From Microbulbifer donghaiensis (lineage in GTDB: Bacteria > Pseudomonadota > Gammaproteobacteria > Pseudomonadales > Cellvibrionaceae): 64,000 nt of DNA. Below are positions 35,676 to 43,873 of this stretch, one piece after another. The notes under the pieces are model-generated. The model had not been told where the DNA came from. It saw nothing but the letters and a program-made list of their open reading frames with translations, and ran no database searches. Position 1 is the stretch's first letter; each line of letters begins with the position of its first letter. The stretch spans positions 124,001-188,000 of the forward strand of contig NZ_FQVA01000001.1 of the NCBI RefSeq assembly GCF_900129095.1, read 5' to 3'. The position numbers were made by a program, and so were the translations under genes.

Positions 35676-36362
35676 ATGTCCCCAGTAAAGCGAGCCGTTG
35701 GGTCCATCGGTGCCAGATTCGCACCGCGCGAGGCGCGCAGGTCACTGTCGCGCGGCGCCACGGCCTCTGTTGCGGTAGTCTCGGGGTGGCTGTTTTTTAA
35801 CCTGCTGGCATATGGGTCGCTGCTGATTCCCGCTGGAGAAGAGGAATCCCTGCTGGCAAAACGCAGCAGTAGCGCACCCCGCGATCAGCGTATCGCCTCC
35901 CTGCCCAATACCCCCTTCTTTGGCCGCGCGCCCGTCAAGACCGAAAAGCAGCCAGAGGTGGACCTGACCAATATCCCGATCACCCAGCTTAATCTGGTGC
36001 TTTCGGGTGTGCTGGATAACAGCTCCAAGGACAAGGCGAGCGCCTTGGTGGCCGAGAAAGGCAAACCGGCGCAGCGCCTCTACGTTGGCGATACCCTGCC
36101 GGGTGGTGCCGAGCTTTACTCTGTCGCGGTCGACCATATTATCCTGCGACGTAACGGCAGGATGGAAAAACTGACCTACCCGGATGAAGATGGCCGCCCG
36201 AGCGTGCCGCTACGAAATTTCACCAATTACGCCAGCCAGGCAGCGGCAATCAGTGAGGCCAGCGAGGCGGGCAGGGGAGAGAAGCAGCAATCCATTCGCG
36301 AGCGGCTGGAGGAGTTGCGCAAGCTGGCCCGGGAGCGGCGGGCAGAGCATCAAACTAATTAA
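35676..36362 (+). CDS. gspC: Type II secretion protein GspC
   Basis: A 228-residue inner-membrane protein: cytoplasmic N-terminus, one transmembrane helix at about residues 28-50, then a periplasmic homology region (ITQLNLVLSGVLDNSSKDKASALV through HIILRRNGRMEKLTY) that docks to the GspD secretin. The C-terminus is a charged coiled coil (RERLEELRKLARERRAE) instead of a PDZ domain, as in XcpP-like variants. ATG 35676 is chosen; a TTG two codons earlier is possible. First gene of the gspCDEFGHIJKLM operon. Confidence 0.9.
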   Translation: MSPVKRAVGSIGARFAPREARRSLSRGATASVAVVSGWLFFNLLAYGSLLIPAGEEESLLAKRSSSAPRDQRIASLPNTPFFGRAPVKTEKQPEVDLTNIPITQLNLVLSGVLDNSSKDKASALVAEKGKPAQRLYVGDTLPGGAELYSVAVDHIILRRNGRMEKLTYPDEDGRPSVPLRNFTNYASQAAAISEASEAGRGEKQQSIRERLEELRKLARERRAEHQTN

Positions 36363-36422
36363 TAAAAATCTGCAAAGACCAATTTTCCATTTTTCTACAA
36401 AATTAAAAGAGCCAGACAAATA

Positions 36423-38402
36423 ATGATGAGGATGTTTTATCGGCGGCTGCTGGCCGCCGGGCTGGGATTGCTGTTGTCTACTGCGGTACTGGCTCAGGCT
36501 CCGGAAAGAGTCACTCTGTCTCTCGACAACGCCGATATCCGCGATCTGATCAACTGGGCGGCGGATTTCACCGGCAAGAACATCATTGTGCACCCGAATG
36601 TGAAAGGTAAGGTCACAGTGGTCGCCGGCGATCCGATGAGCCACGAAGAGGCCTTCGACGTCTTTATGTCGGTGCTGCAGGTCAACGGTTTCAGTTTGGT
36701 GGAGCAGGGCGGCACCTGGAAGGTGGTGCCGGATGCGCTCGCCAAACAGCAGGCGATTCCGGTCGTGGGCGATCAAACCCGCGCTCCGGCGGAATCTCTG
36801 GTGGTGCGAACGGTACGCGTGGAGAATATTTCTGCGGCTCAGCTGATCGCGATGCTGCGGCCACTTATCCCGCAGACCGGTCACCTGGCGGCCTACGCCG
36901 ATACCAACACCCTGATCATCGCCGATCGTGCGGCCAATATCGATCAGATTGTCCGTCTGGTGAAGCAGCTGGACCGCGCCGGGGCTATCGATATCGAACT
37001 GGTGCCGCTGCAGTTCGCCTCCGCCAAGGACGTCAAGCAGGTCCTGGGTGAGTTGTTGCAGTCCGGCGGCAACAAGGGTGCGGCTGGTAGCGAAGTCCAG
37101 CCATTGCGCATCGCCGTGGATGAGCGCTCGAACAGCGTGCTGCTGACCGGCGATCCCGTGACCCGCCAGCAACTCAAGAATGTCATTCGCCGCCTCGACC
37201 AGCCGCTATCCGGTGAGGGAAACACCGCGGTGGTGTATGTGCAGTACGCCAACGCCGCCGACCTGAAGCCGATCCTGGAGGGAATGAGCGGCAGCATTCA
37301 GAAGACCGAGAAGGACCAGCAGGCCGCCGATGTCGAGGTGAGCATCCAGGTTAACGAGGCTCTCAACTCCCTGGTGTTGACGGCGCCGCCTGCGTTGCTG
37401 GAGACCATGAAGGGGGTGATTGCCAAGCTCGATGTGCGCCGCGCGCAGGTATTGATCGAGGCGATTATCGTCGAAGTTACCGAGGGTACCGGTAACGAAC
37501 TGGGTATCAGCTGGATTGCCGGTGCCAACGAGGAGATAGTCGCGGGCTGGGATAACCGGCCGGCTACCACCGGCATCGATGAAGACGGCAACATCATCGA
37601 TACCCTGAACCCTTTCTCGCTGCCGCTGACCAGCCTGACGGGACCGGGTGCCCTGCATTTGGGCTACCTGAGTGGCACCGATATTCGCGCGGCAATCAAT
37701 GCCGTAGCCTCCGAGAGCAACGCCAACATCCTCTCCACGCCGACCATCATGGCACTGGACAACGAAGAGGCGGAAATCCTGGTCGGCCAGAACGTGCCCT
37801 TTATCACGGGCGAGCAGTTGCTGTCGGGCAGTAGTCGCGATCCCTTCACGACCATCCAGCGTGAGGACGTGGGCACCACGCTCAAAGTCACTCCGCGCGT
37901 GAACAACAACAACTCGGTAACCCTGGAGATCGAGCAGAAGGTCGAGAACGTACTGCCGTTTGCCGAAACTGCGACGGGCGCTTCAGATATCGTCACCAGC
38001 AAGCGCGAGATCCGCACCAAGGTGCTGATCGATGACGGTGCCATCCTGGTGCTCGGCGGATTGATCGAGGACAAGGTGACAGAGTCAATATCCAAGGTGC
38101 CGCTGCTCGGTGATATTCCGGGGATCGGTCGCCTGTTCCGCAATACCAACAAGGATGTCGACAAGACCAACCTGATGGTCTTCCTGCGCCCGAAGATCCT
38201 GAGTACCCAGGTGGCGGGCTACGAGGAGACGCGCAAGCGCTACCTCGATCTACAGGAGAAGCAGATTTATCTGAAAGACCGGACCAGCCTGATCTGGGAC
38301 TGGCACCGCGGCGACGTGTTGCCGGACCTGCTGCCGCCTACTGGCAGCTATGACGATGGCGGTGTGCCGGTTGAGGTACTCGAGGCAGAAATAACAAAAT
38401 GA
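36423..38402 (+). CDS. gspD: Type II secretion outer-membrane secretin GspD
   Basis: A 659-residue secretin with a signal peptide (cut near VLA-QA). Periplasmic N0 domain (VTLSLDNADIRDLINWAADF), N1-N3 KH-like domains to about residue 330, and the secretin barrel domain (for example NANILSTPTIMALDNEEAEI and VGTTLKVTPRVNNNNSV, ending near FLRPKIL). It forms the outer-membrane exit channel for folded proteins. The last residues overlap gspE by 4 bases. Confidence 0.96.
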   Translation: MMRMFYRRLLAAGLGLLLSTAVLAQAPERVTLSLDNADIRDLINWAADFTGKNIIVHPNVKGKVTVVAGDPMSHEEAFDVFMSVLQVNGFSLVEQGGTWKVVPDALAKQQAIPVVGDQTRAPAESLVVRTVRVENISAAQLIAMLRPLIPQTGHLAAYADTNTLIIADRAANIDQIVRLVKQLDRAGAIDIELVPLQFASAKDVKQVLGELLQSGGNKGAAGSEVQPLRIAVDERSNSVLLTGDPVTRQQLKNVIRRLDQPLSGEGNTAVVYVQYANAADLKPILEGMSGSIQKTEKDQQAADVEVSIQVNEALNSLVLTAPPALLETMKGVIAKLDVRRAQVLIEAIIVEVTEGTGNELGISWIAGANEEIVAGWDNRPATTGIDEDGNIIDTLNPFSLPLTSLTGPGALHLGYLSGTDIRAAINAVASESNANILSTPTIMALDNEEAEILVGQNVPFITGEQLLSGSSRDPFTTIQREDVGTTLKVTPRVNNNNSVTLEIEQKVENVLPFAETATGASDIVTSKREIRTKVLIDDGAILVLGGLIEDKVTESISKVPLLGDIPGIGRLFRNTNKDVDKTNLMVFLRPKILSTQVAGYEETRKRYLDLQEKQIYLKDRTSLIWDWHRGDVLPDLLPPTGSYDDGGVPVEVLEAEITK

Positions 38403-39895
38403 CGTCTGAAGCGGTAGAGACAGCTCCGATGACAAGGCGCCTCCCTTACGCCTTTGCCAAGCGCCACCGGGTGTTGCTGGTCGAACTGGACGGTCAGCCG
38501 CGCTGCCAGTTTGTGGCGCCGCTGAATCCGACCGTGTTGGCCGAAGTGCAGCGTCTCAGTGGCTGCGTGGTGGATATCGAAGAGGTCGGAGACGAATCCT
38601 TCCAGGCTGCCCTGCAGCGCCTTTATGAAAACCGCGAAGGCGGTAACCTGTCCGACGTCGAGGGCCTCGGTGACGAGCTCGACCTGGCCGCGATTGTCGA
38701 TTCCCTGCCGGAAACCGAAGACCTGCTCGAACAGGAAGACGACGCACCCATCGTCAAGCTGATCAACGCGATTTTTGCCGAGTCGCTGAAGCAGGGTGCC
38801 TCGGATATTCATATCGAAACGTTTGAGAAGCGCCTGGTGGTCCGCTTCCGTGTGGACGGCGTGCTGCGCGAAGTTCTGCAGCCGCGCCGCGCCCTGGCGC
38901 CGCTGCTCGTGTCCCGTATCAAGGTAATGGCCAAGCTGGACATCGCCGAGAAGAGGGTGCCCCAGGACGGCCGTATCTCCCTGTTGATGGCCGGGCGCGA
39001 GGTGGATGTCCGTGTTTCCACCATGCCTTCGTCCGCAGGAGAGCGGGTGGTGATGCGACTGCTGGACAAGCAGGCGGGCAAAATGGACCTGGGCAAGCTC
39101 GGTATGTCCGATCGCGACCTGAGGGTGATGAGCGACCTGCTGTCGCGGCCCCACGGCATTCTGCTGGTGACGGGCCCCACGGGTTCCGGTAAGACGACCA
39201 CTCTCTACGCCGGCCTCGGCAGCATCAACAACCGCGAGAAGAATATCCTCACCGTCGAGGACCCGGTGGAGTACAACCTGGAGGGGATCGGCCAGACCCA
39301 GGTCAATACCAAGGCCGATATGACCTTCGCCCGCGGCCTGCGCGCCATTCTGCGCCAGGACCCGGATGTGGTGATGGTCGGTGAGATCCGCGACCTGGAG
39401 ACCATGCAGATTGCCATCCAGGCCAGTCTGACCGGCCACCTGGTGTTGTCGACACTGCACACCAATACCGCCCTCGGCGCCGTGACGCGACTGGTGGATA
39501 TGGGCATCGAGCCTTTCCTGCTGTCGTCCAGCCTGATCGGGGTACTGGCCCAGCGCCTGGTGCGCGTACTCTGCTCTGAATGCAAGCAGCCCCACACGGC
39601 CGACGCCGGCGAATGTCGCATGCTCGGTATCGACGGGGACCGGGAATCGATCATCTTCCGCCCGAACGGCTGTGAACACTGCAATCACAGTGGCTACGTC
39701 GGCCGCGTGGGCATCTACGAACTGGTGCCGGTCAACGAGACGATGCGCCAGCTGATTCACGACCGCGCCTCGGAGAGCAAGCTGGTGGCGGAGGCGCGCA
39801 AGGTGGCACCGAGTATCCGCGACGATGGAGTCGCCAAGGTGCTTGCTGGAACGACTTCACTGGAAGAAGTACTGCGCGTCACGCAGGAGTCGTAG
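38399..39895 (+). CDS. gspE: Type II secretion ATPase GspE
   Basis: A 498-residue cytoplasmic hexameric ATPase that powers pseudopilus assembly. Walker A GPTGSGKTT is near residue 260, the Asp box/Walker B region VGEIRDLETMQIA near 325, and the zinc-binding tetracysteine CSEC...CEHC at about 395-430. N1/N2 domains for GspL binding precede. ATGA overlap with gspD indicates coupling. It is followed by a repeat-filled gap before gspF. Confidence 0.96.
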   Translation: MTSEAVETAPMTRRLPYAFAKRHRVLLVELDGQPRCQFVAPLNPTVLAEVQRLSGCVVDIEEVGDESFQAALQRLYENREGGNLSDVEGLGDELDLAAIVDSLPETEDLLEQEDDAPIVKLINAIFAESLKQGASDIHIETFEKRLVVRFRVDGVLREVLQPRRALAPLLVSRIKVMAKLDIAEKRVPQDGRISLLMAGREVDVRVSTMPSSAGERVVMRLLDKQAGKMDLGKLGMSDRDLRVMSDLLSRPHGILLVTGPTGSGKTTTLYAGLGSINNREKNILTVEDPVEYNLEGIGQTQVNTKADMTFARGLRAILRQDPDVVMVGEIRDLETMQIAIQASLTGHLVLSTLHTNTALGAVTRLVDMGIEPFLLSSSLIGVLAQRLVRVLCSECKQPHTADAGECRMLGIDGDRESIIFRPNGCEHCNHSGYVGRVGIYELVPVNETMRQLIHDRASESKLVAEARKVAPSIRDDGVAKVLAGTTSLEEVLRVTQES

Positions 39896-39898
39896 GCA

Positions 39899-39924
39899 AT
39901 GCGGAATGATGAATTCGGAATGGT
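39899..39924. repeat. Copy of a GCGGAATGATGAATTCGGAATG repeat
   Basis: The sequence begins AATGCGGAATGATGAATTCG and recurs inverted near 43040-43072 between gspI and gspJ. Related GCGGAATGCGGA motifs occur at 42843 and 42932. It seems to be a dispersed intergenic repeat that entered the gsp operon several times. Confidence 0.6.
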
Positions 39925-39931
39925 GAAAGCG

Positions 39932-40010
39932 CGTAGGATGGGCAAAGGAGCGCAGCGACGTGCCCATCATCTTAGTACCGATGGGCGCGCTGCGCTTTGC
40001 CCATCCTACG
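39932..40010. repeat. REP-like inverted repeat between gspE and gspF
   Basis: A 79-bp imperfect palindrome. The left arm starts CGTAGGATGGGCAAAG and the right arm ends CTTTGCCCATCCTACG, both with an internal GCGCAGCG/CGCTGCGC block. Such GTAGGATGGGC elements are dispersed in many proteobacterial genomes. In the mRNA it would form a strong hairpin that could separate gspE and gspF expression. Confidence 0.8.
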
Positions 40011-40037
40011 GCCCGTGCGTGAAGCGGAAGTCCTGAC

Positions 40038-41255
40038 GTGGCGGCCTTCGAATATACAGCCCTCAACCACGCTGGCCGCAAGAGTCGCGGCACGCTCGAG
40101 GCCGACAGCGCCCGCGCTGCGCGCCAACAGCTGCGCGCCAAGGGTATGGTACCCCTGGAGGTGGCCCAGACTACCGAGACTGCCGCCGAGGGCGGTGTGC
40201 AGCTGTTTGGCGGTAGCCCGGGCCTCAGTATCAAGCACCTGGCCCTCTTGACCCGCCAGATAGCGACCCTGCTGCGCGCCGGTATTCCGCTGGAAGAAAC
40301 GCTCGGCGCCATCGCCAACCAGAGCCGCAACCACAAGATACGCCGCATCGTGCTCGCGGTGCGCGGCAAGGTCCTGGAGGGGCACAGCTTCGCCCAGGCG
40401 CTGGGCAGTTTCCCGCGCGCCTTTCCGAAACTCTATCGTGCGACGGTGGAAGCCGGCGAACACTCCGGTCACCTGGATGCGGTATTGGAGCGCCTCGGCG
40501 ACTACACCGAGAACCAGCAGAAATTCCGCCAGAAGGTACAGCTGGCGCTGATCTACCCGATGGTATTGGTGTTTATCTGCATCCTGGTCGTGACTGGGCT
40601 GATGGTTTACGTAGTGCCGGATGTGATCGAGGTGTTTACCGGCACCGGCCAGGTGCTGCCGCTGCCGACGCGTATCCTGGTCGCGTTGAGCGACTTTATT
40701 TCCGCCTGGGGCTGGCTGGTTCCGCCGGCCCTGGCGGCGTTGATCGCCGGAGCCATCTTCATGCTGCGCCGGCCGGCGATTCGCTATCGCTTCCACCACC
40801 GGTTGCTGGAGCTGCCCCTGATCGGCTGGCTGGTGCGCGGTAGCCAGAGCGCCCGCTATGTCGGTACGCTGGCGATCCTGACCGGCAGCAGTGTGCCGCT
40901 GGTACAGGCGATGGGTATCGCCAGTGGCGTAATGAGCAATGAATTTCTGAAGGAGCGACTCCTGGCCGCACAAAAATCGGTGCGCGAAGGGGGGAGTCTG
41001 CGCCGCGCCCTCGAAGACGTGGAATATTTTCCTCCGATGATGATCTACATGATTGCCAGCGGGGAATCCTCCGGCACATTGGATGAGATGCTTGGTCGCG
41101 CGGCCGAGTCCCAGGAGCAGGATCTGCAGGGGGCCGTGACTGCCTTCGTCAGCCTGTTTGAGCCGGCCATGCTGTTGCTGATGGCCAGTATTGTCTTGTT
41201 TATCGTGATGGCAATCATGATGCCGATCATGAGCATGAACCAACTCGTGGTATAA
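40038..41255 (+). CDS. gspF: Type II secretion inner-membrane platform protein GspF
   Basis: A 405-residue polytopic protein with two tandem GspF domains, each followed by hydrophobic helices (VLVFICILVVTGLMVYVVP; the last near the C-terminus). The N-terminus MAAFEYTALNHAGRKSRGTLEAD is typical. It starts at GTG with GGAAG upstream. It forms the inner-membrane platform that couples GspE to pseudopilin assembly. Separated from gspE by a 142-bp repeat-bearing gap but followed closely by gspG. Confidence 0.95.
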   Translation: MAAFEYTALNHAGRKSRGTLEADSARAARQQLRAKGMVPLEVAQTTETAAEGGVQLFGGSPGLSIKHLALLTRQIATLLRAGIPLEETLGAIANQSRNHKIRRIVLAVRGKVLEGHSFAQALGSFPRAFPKLYRATVEAGEHSGHLDAVLERLGDYTENQQKFRQKVQLALIYPMVLVFICILVVTGLMVYVVPDVIEVFTGTGQVLPLPTRILVALSDFISAWGWLVPPALAALIAGAIFMLRRPAIRYRFHHRLLELPLIGWLVRGSQSARYVGTLAILTGSSVPLVQAMGIASGVMSNEFLKERLLAAQKSVREGGSLRRALEDVEYFPPMMIYMIASGESSGTLDEMLGRAAESQEQDLQGAVTAFVSLFEPAMLLLMASIVLFIVMAIMMPIMSMNQLVV

Positions 41256-41287
41256 GAGCCTGTACGCAGGTGATTGGGAGAGAAACA

Positions 41288-41716
41288 ATGAAAAATCTAC
41301 GCAAGAGCGGCGGCTTTACGTTGATCGAGATCATGGTGGTTATCGTGATTCTCGGCGTGCTCGGTGCCCTGGTAGTGCCGAATGTGCTCGGCCGTACCGG
41401 TGAGGCGCGCATGAAGGCGGCGCAGGTGGATCTGCGCGCAATCGAGACGGCGCTGGACATGTATCGCATGGACAATTTCGTTTACCCGAGCTCGGATCAG
41501 GGGTTGCAGGCACTGGTGGCCAAGCCCTCCGGCTTTCCGGAGGCGAAGAACTGGGCCGAGCCCTACCTGAAGAAAGCGCCCAAGGATCCCTGGGGCAATG
41601 AGTACCAGTACATCAGCCCCGGCAGTGTCGGTCCCTACGACCTGTTCAGTCTCGGCGCCGATGGCAAGCCGGGCGGTGAGGGCGAAGCGGCCGATATCTT
41701 TGTCGCCGAACTCTAA
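41288..41716 (+). CDS. gspG: Major pseudopilin GspG
   Basis: A 142-residue major pseudopilin. The prepilin leader MKNLRKSGG is cut before FTLIEIMVVIVILGVLGAL (Glu5 present), and the C-terminal calcium-binding region appears as PKDPWGNEYQYISPGSVGPYDLFSLGADGK. ATG 41288 is chosen, with GGGAG upstream, over an earlier in-frame start at 41270. It forms the shaft of the pseudopilus. Confidence 0.96.
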   Translation: MKNLRKSGGFTLIEIMVVIVILGVLGALVVPNVLGRTGEARMKAAQVDLRAIETALDMYRMDNFVYPSSDQGLQALVAKPSGFPEAKNWAEPYLKKAPKDPWGNEYQYISPGSVGPYDLFSLGADGKPGGEGEAADIFVAEL

Positions 41717-41740
41717 TTAATAGTCGTACGGTTATTGCAG

Positions 41741-42313
41741 ATGCGTGCCGCCCTCCGCCAAAGCCGCGGCTTTACCCTGATCGAGGTGCTGGTGGTGATC
41801 GTCATCATCGCCACGCTGGCGGGCATGGCGGTACTGTCGCTCGGCAATTCCGGCGCCCGGGCCTGGAGCGGCGAAGTGCAACGACTCGCGGCGCTGTTGC
41901 AGCTGGTCGCGGATCGGGCACTGATAGACAAGGCCCACTATGGCGTCGTATTCGAGTCCGACAGATATAGTGTGGTGCGTTTCGATCCAACGGTGATGAA
42001 GTGGCAGGCGCTCGACGCTGCCGCAGCCAAGTCGCCGGCAGCGCGTTTCGTCACCCATCAGTTGCCCGGCAATGTGCGCCTGGAAGTCATTGCCGAGGCG
42101 CAGTTGCCGGCGTCGGCGCCCGCCGAATTTGCGGCCGAAGCCGATGAGGCTGAGCAGCCGATTCCACAATTCGTTGCGCTTTCCAGCGGCGAGATATTGC
42201 CGGTAGAACTGGCCATGTTCCTGCTTCAAGACGGCGACGCCGGTCGCGGTGCGACTATTTCCTATAACAGCCTGCACGGCCTGCAGCTCGAGTGGCAGGC
42301 CGATGACTATTGA
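41741..42313 (+). CDS. gspH: Minor pseudopilin GspH
   Basis: A 190-residue type IV-pilin-like protein with leader MRAALRQSRG and the cut before FTLIEVLVVIVIIATLAGMA. Ends with a beta-rich domain containing GVVFESDRYSVVRFD, typical of GspH. ATG 41741 gives a normal leader; a TTG at 41735 is possible. Its end overlaps the probable gspI start. Confidence 0.88.
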   Translation: MRAALRQSRGFTLIEVLVVIVIIATLAGMAVLSLGNSGARAWSGEVQRLAALLQLVADRALIDKAHYGVVFESDRYSVVRFDPTVMKWQALDAAAAKSPAARFVTHQLPGNVRLEVIAEAQLPASAPAEFAAEADEAEQPIPQFVALSSGEILPVELAMFLLQDGDAGRGATISYNSLHGLQLEWQADDY

Positions 42314-42827
42314 TCTTGTGATCAAATATGTTCCATACATATTTGATCGTCGCCCGCAAAAAGCTGGCGGATGGCCGCCCCGCGCAGCTGCGCGGAGCTG
42401 CTGGCATTTTACGGGCTCGCGCCGGCCTTTGCCGGCGGCGGCACATCCCTGTGCCGCATTCTCCCGTTGTTCCCAGCGCGGATTTACTCTGGTCGAAGTA
42501 CTGGTGGCACTGGTGATTTTCGGTGTCGTGGCGGCCAGTGTGCTGAAGACGATGCAGGACAGCGTCCGCCAGCAGGCGGCCATGGAAGAGCGGTTGGCGG
42601 CCAACTGGGTGGCGCAGCAGGTGCTCGCCGAAGTGCGCCTGCGCAGCCCCTGGCCGCCACTGGGCGAGAAGAGCGAGCGCGTGCCCTTCGCCGAGCGCGA
42701 ATGGCAGGTGACCGCCCGCGTCGAGGCCACCCGCGAAGAGCGCATGCGCCATATCATCATCGAAGTTGCGCGTCCGGATGCGGAAAACCCGACCCTGACC
42801 CTCGATGCCTGGGCGGCAAAGGAGTGA
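42303..42827 (+). CDS. gspI: Minor pseudopilin GspI with an unusually long leader
   Basis: The pseudopilin body starts at the RG-FTLVEVLVALVIFGVVAAS junction and continues through a typical GspI domain (ANWVAQQVLAEVRLR). The likely start ATG 42303 overlaps the gspH stop, but then 60 residues precede the cleavage site instead of the usual 6-20. This leader is encoded by a repeat-like insertion (42320-42480) with an 11-bp inverted repeat. A TTG at 42429 would give an 18-residue leader without a ribosome site. GspI initiates the pseudopilus tip with GspJ and GspK. Confidence 0.85.
   Translation: MTIDLVIKYVPYIFDRRPQKAGGWPPRAAARSCWHFTGSRRPLPAAAHPCAAFSRCSQRGFTLVEVLVALVIFGVVAASVLKTMQDSVRQQAAMEERLAANWVAQQVLAEVRLRSPWPPLGEKSERVPFAEREWQVTARVEATREERMRHIIIEVARPDAENPTLTLDAWAAKE
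42320..42348. repeat. Inverted repeat inserted at the gspH-gspI junction
   Basis: GATCAAATATG (42320-42330) and CATATTTGATC (42338-42348) are perfect 11-bp inverted repeats with a 7-base spacer. They lie at the beginning of a GC-rich insert that continues to about 42480 and shifts the gspI leader. Possibly the end of a miniature element. Confidence 0.55.
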
Positions 42828-42832
42828 CGGGA

Positions 42833-43873
42833 GTGGTGGAAGTGCGGAATGCGGACCAATTGGCAGGACTGCCGATTTGCATCGCCGAAGGCGACCCCGA
42901 AGGGGTGAAGTGCAGGGACGCACTTCATGAATGCGGAATGCGGAATGGTGTCCGGGGCGGGGAGACTTTCTGCCAAAGTTCCGCGCGTAGCGGTTTCCAA
43001 AGGTCAGTATGCAGTGCGGGAAAGCAGGCGCCAGTTCATTCCGCATTCCGAATTCATCATTCCGCATTAAGAGGCCAGTCCGGCTTTACCCTGATCGAAA
43101 TTCTCGTGGTGCTGATGCTGGTGGCGATTATCAGCGTCGGTTCCTATGCGCTGTTGGACACCTTCAATAGCACTGACCGCGCGCTGGAGCTGCGTGCGGA
43201 GGAATTGCGCCGTTTCTCCATGGCCATGTACCGGATCGATGACGACCTGCGCCAGCTGACCGCGCGCGCCGTCAAAAATGGCTACAGCGGCTATGAACCC
43301 GCCCTGCGCGGCGACGAGGATGAGTTGGAGTTTACCCGCCTCGGCGCTGCCAACCTGACGGGTGAGCCGCGCGGAGAGCTGCAGCGCCTGAGTTACAGTA
43401 TTGGCTACGCGGAAGATGTGCCGGCCGACGTGCCGGATGCGGATAGTGGCGGCCTGCTGGTGCGCAGTCGCTGGCAGGTGCTGGATCGCGCGCCGGATTC
43501 GGAGCCGCTGGCGGAACCACTGTTGCTTGGCGTGGACAGCCTGAACCTGCGCTATTTCGATGGGGATACCGAGGCCTGGCTGTCGCAGTGGCCGCCGGTC
43601 ACTTCACGAACCGATGCGGCCGCCGCCGAGATGCGGCTGCCGCGGGCGGTGGAGATGGTGCTGGTGACCCGCAACGGCGGAGAGCTGCGCCGGGTCTTTT
43701 CGTTGCCGGAGGTGTCGGCGACTGCCGGCGGTGGCAATCTGGATTCATCCGGGGATGACGACGATGGGCGGGATGGCAGTGGCGGCGACGGCGGCGACAG
43801 CGATCCGGGAGATGCCGAGAGCGGTGAAACCCCCGAGGACGGCGACCAGCGTGGGGGGCGCGACAGTGAATAG
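42833..43873 (+). CDS. gspJ: Minor pseudopilin GspJ with a repeat-derived leader
   Basis: The pseudopilin part begins GQSG-FTLIEILVVLMLVAIISVG and includes the GspJ body (MYRIDDDLRQLTARAVKNG). The C-terminus is an acidic Gly/Asp-rich tail of about 50 residues. GTG 42833 has a perfect AAAGGAG ribosome site eight bases upstream, but leaves 84 residues before the cleavage site; much of this is repeat sequence (42840-43072). Other starts are GTG 42824 and ATG 42938. The ancestral start was probably retained while an in-frame repeat was inserted. It overlaps gspK by 8 bases. Confidence 0.82.
   Translation: MVEVRNADQLAGLPICIAEGDPEGVKCRDALHECGMRNGVRGGETFCQSSARSGFQRSVCSAGKQAPVHSAFRIHHSALRGQSGFTLIEILVVLMLVAIISVGSYALLDTFNSTDRALELRAEELRRFSMAMYRIDDDLRQLTARAVKNGYSGYEPALRGDEDELEFTRLGAANLTGEPRGELQRLSYSIGYAEDVPADVPDADSGGLLVRSRWQVLDRAPDSEPLAEPLLLGVDSLNLRYFDGDTEAWLSQWPPVTSRTDAAAAEMRLPRAVEMVLVTRNGGELRRVFSLPEVSATAGGGNLDSSGDDDDGRDGSGGDGGDSDPGDAESGETPEDGDQRGGRDSE
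42840..43072. repeat. Repeat insertion inside the gspJ leader
   Basis: The segment begins GTGCGGAATGCGGA and ends with inverted copies (TCCGCATTCCGAATTC, then CATTCCGCATT). Its right end is the reverse complement of the repeat at 39899-39924. It is read through in frame by gspJ, creating an unusual leader. Confidence 0.6.

Noticed and set aside
38348-39760. 470-codon minus-strand open frame opposite gspE
   Set aside because: gspE has intact Walker and tetracysteine motifs; the antisense frame shows no family features.
42371-42832. Upstream extension of the gspJ frame to an ATG at 42371
   Set aside because: This part overlaps the gspI gene out of frame and consists of repeat and antisense-like sequence; the GTG at 42833 has a good ribosome site.
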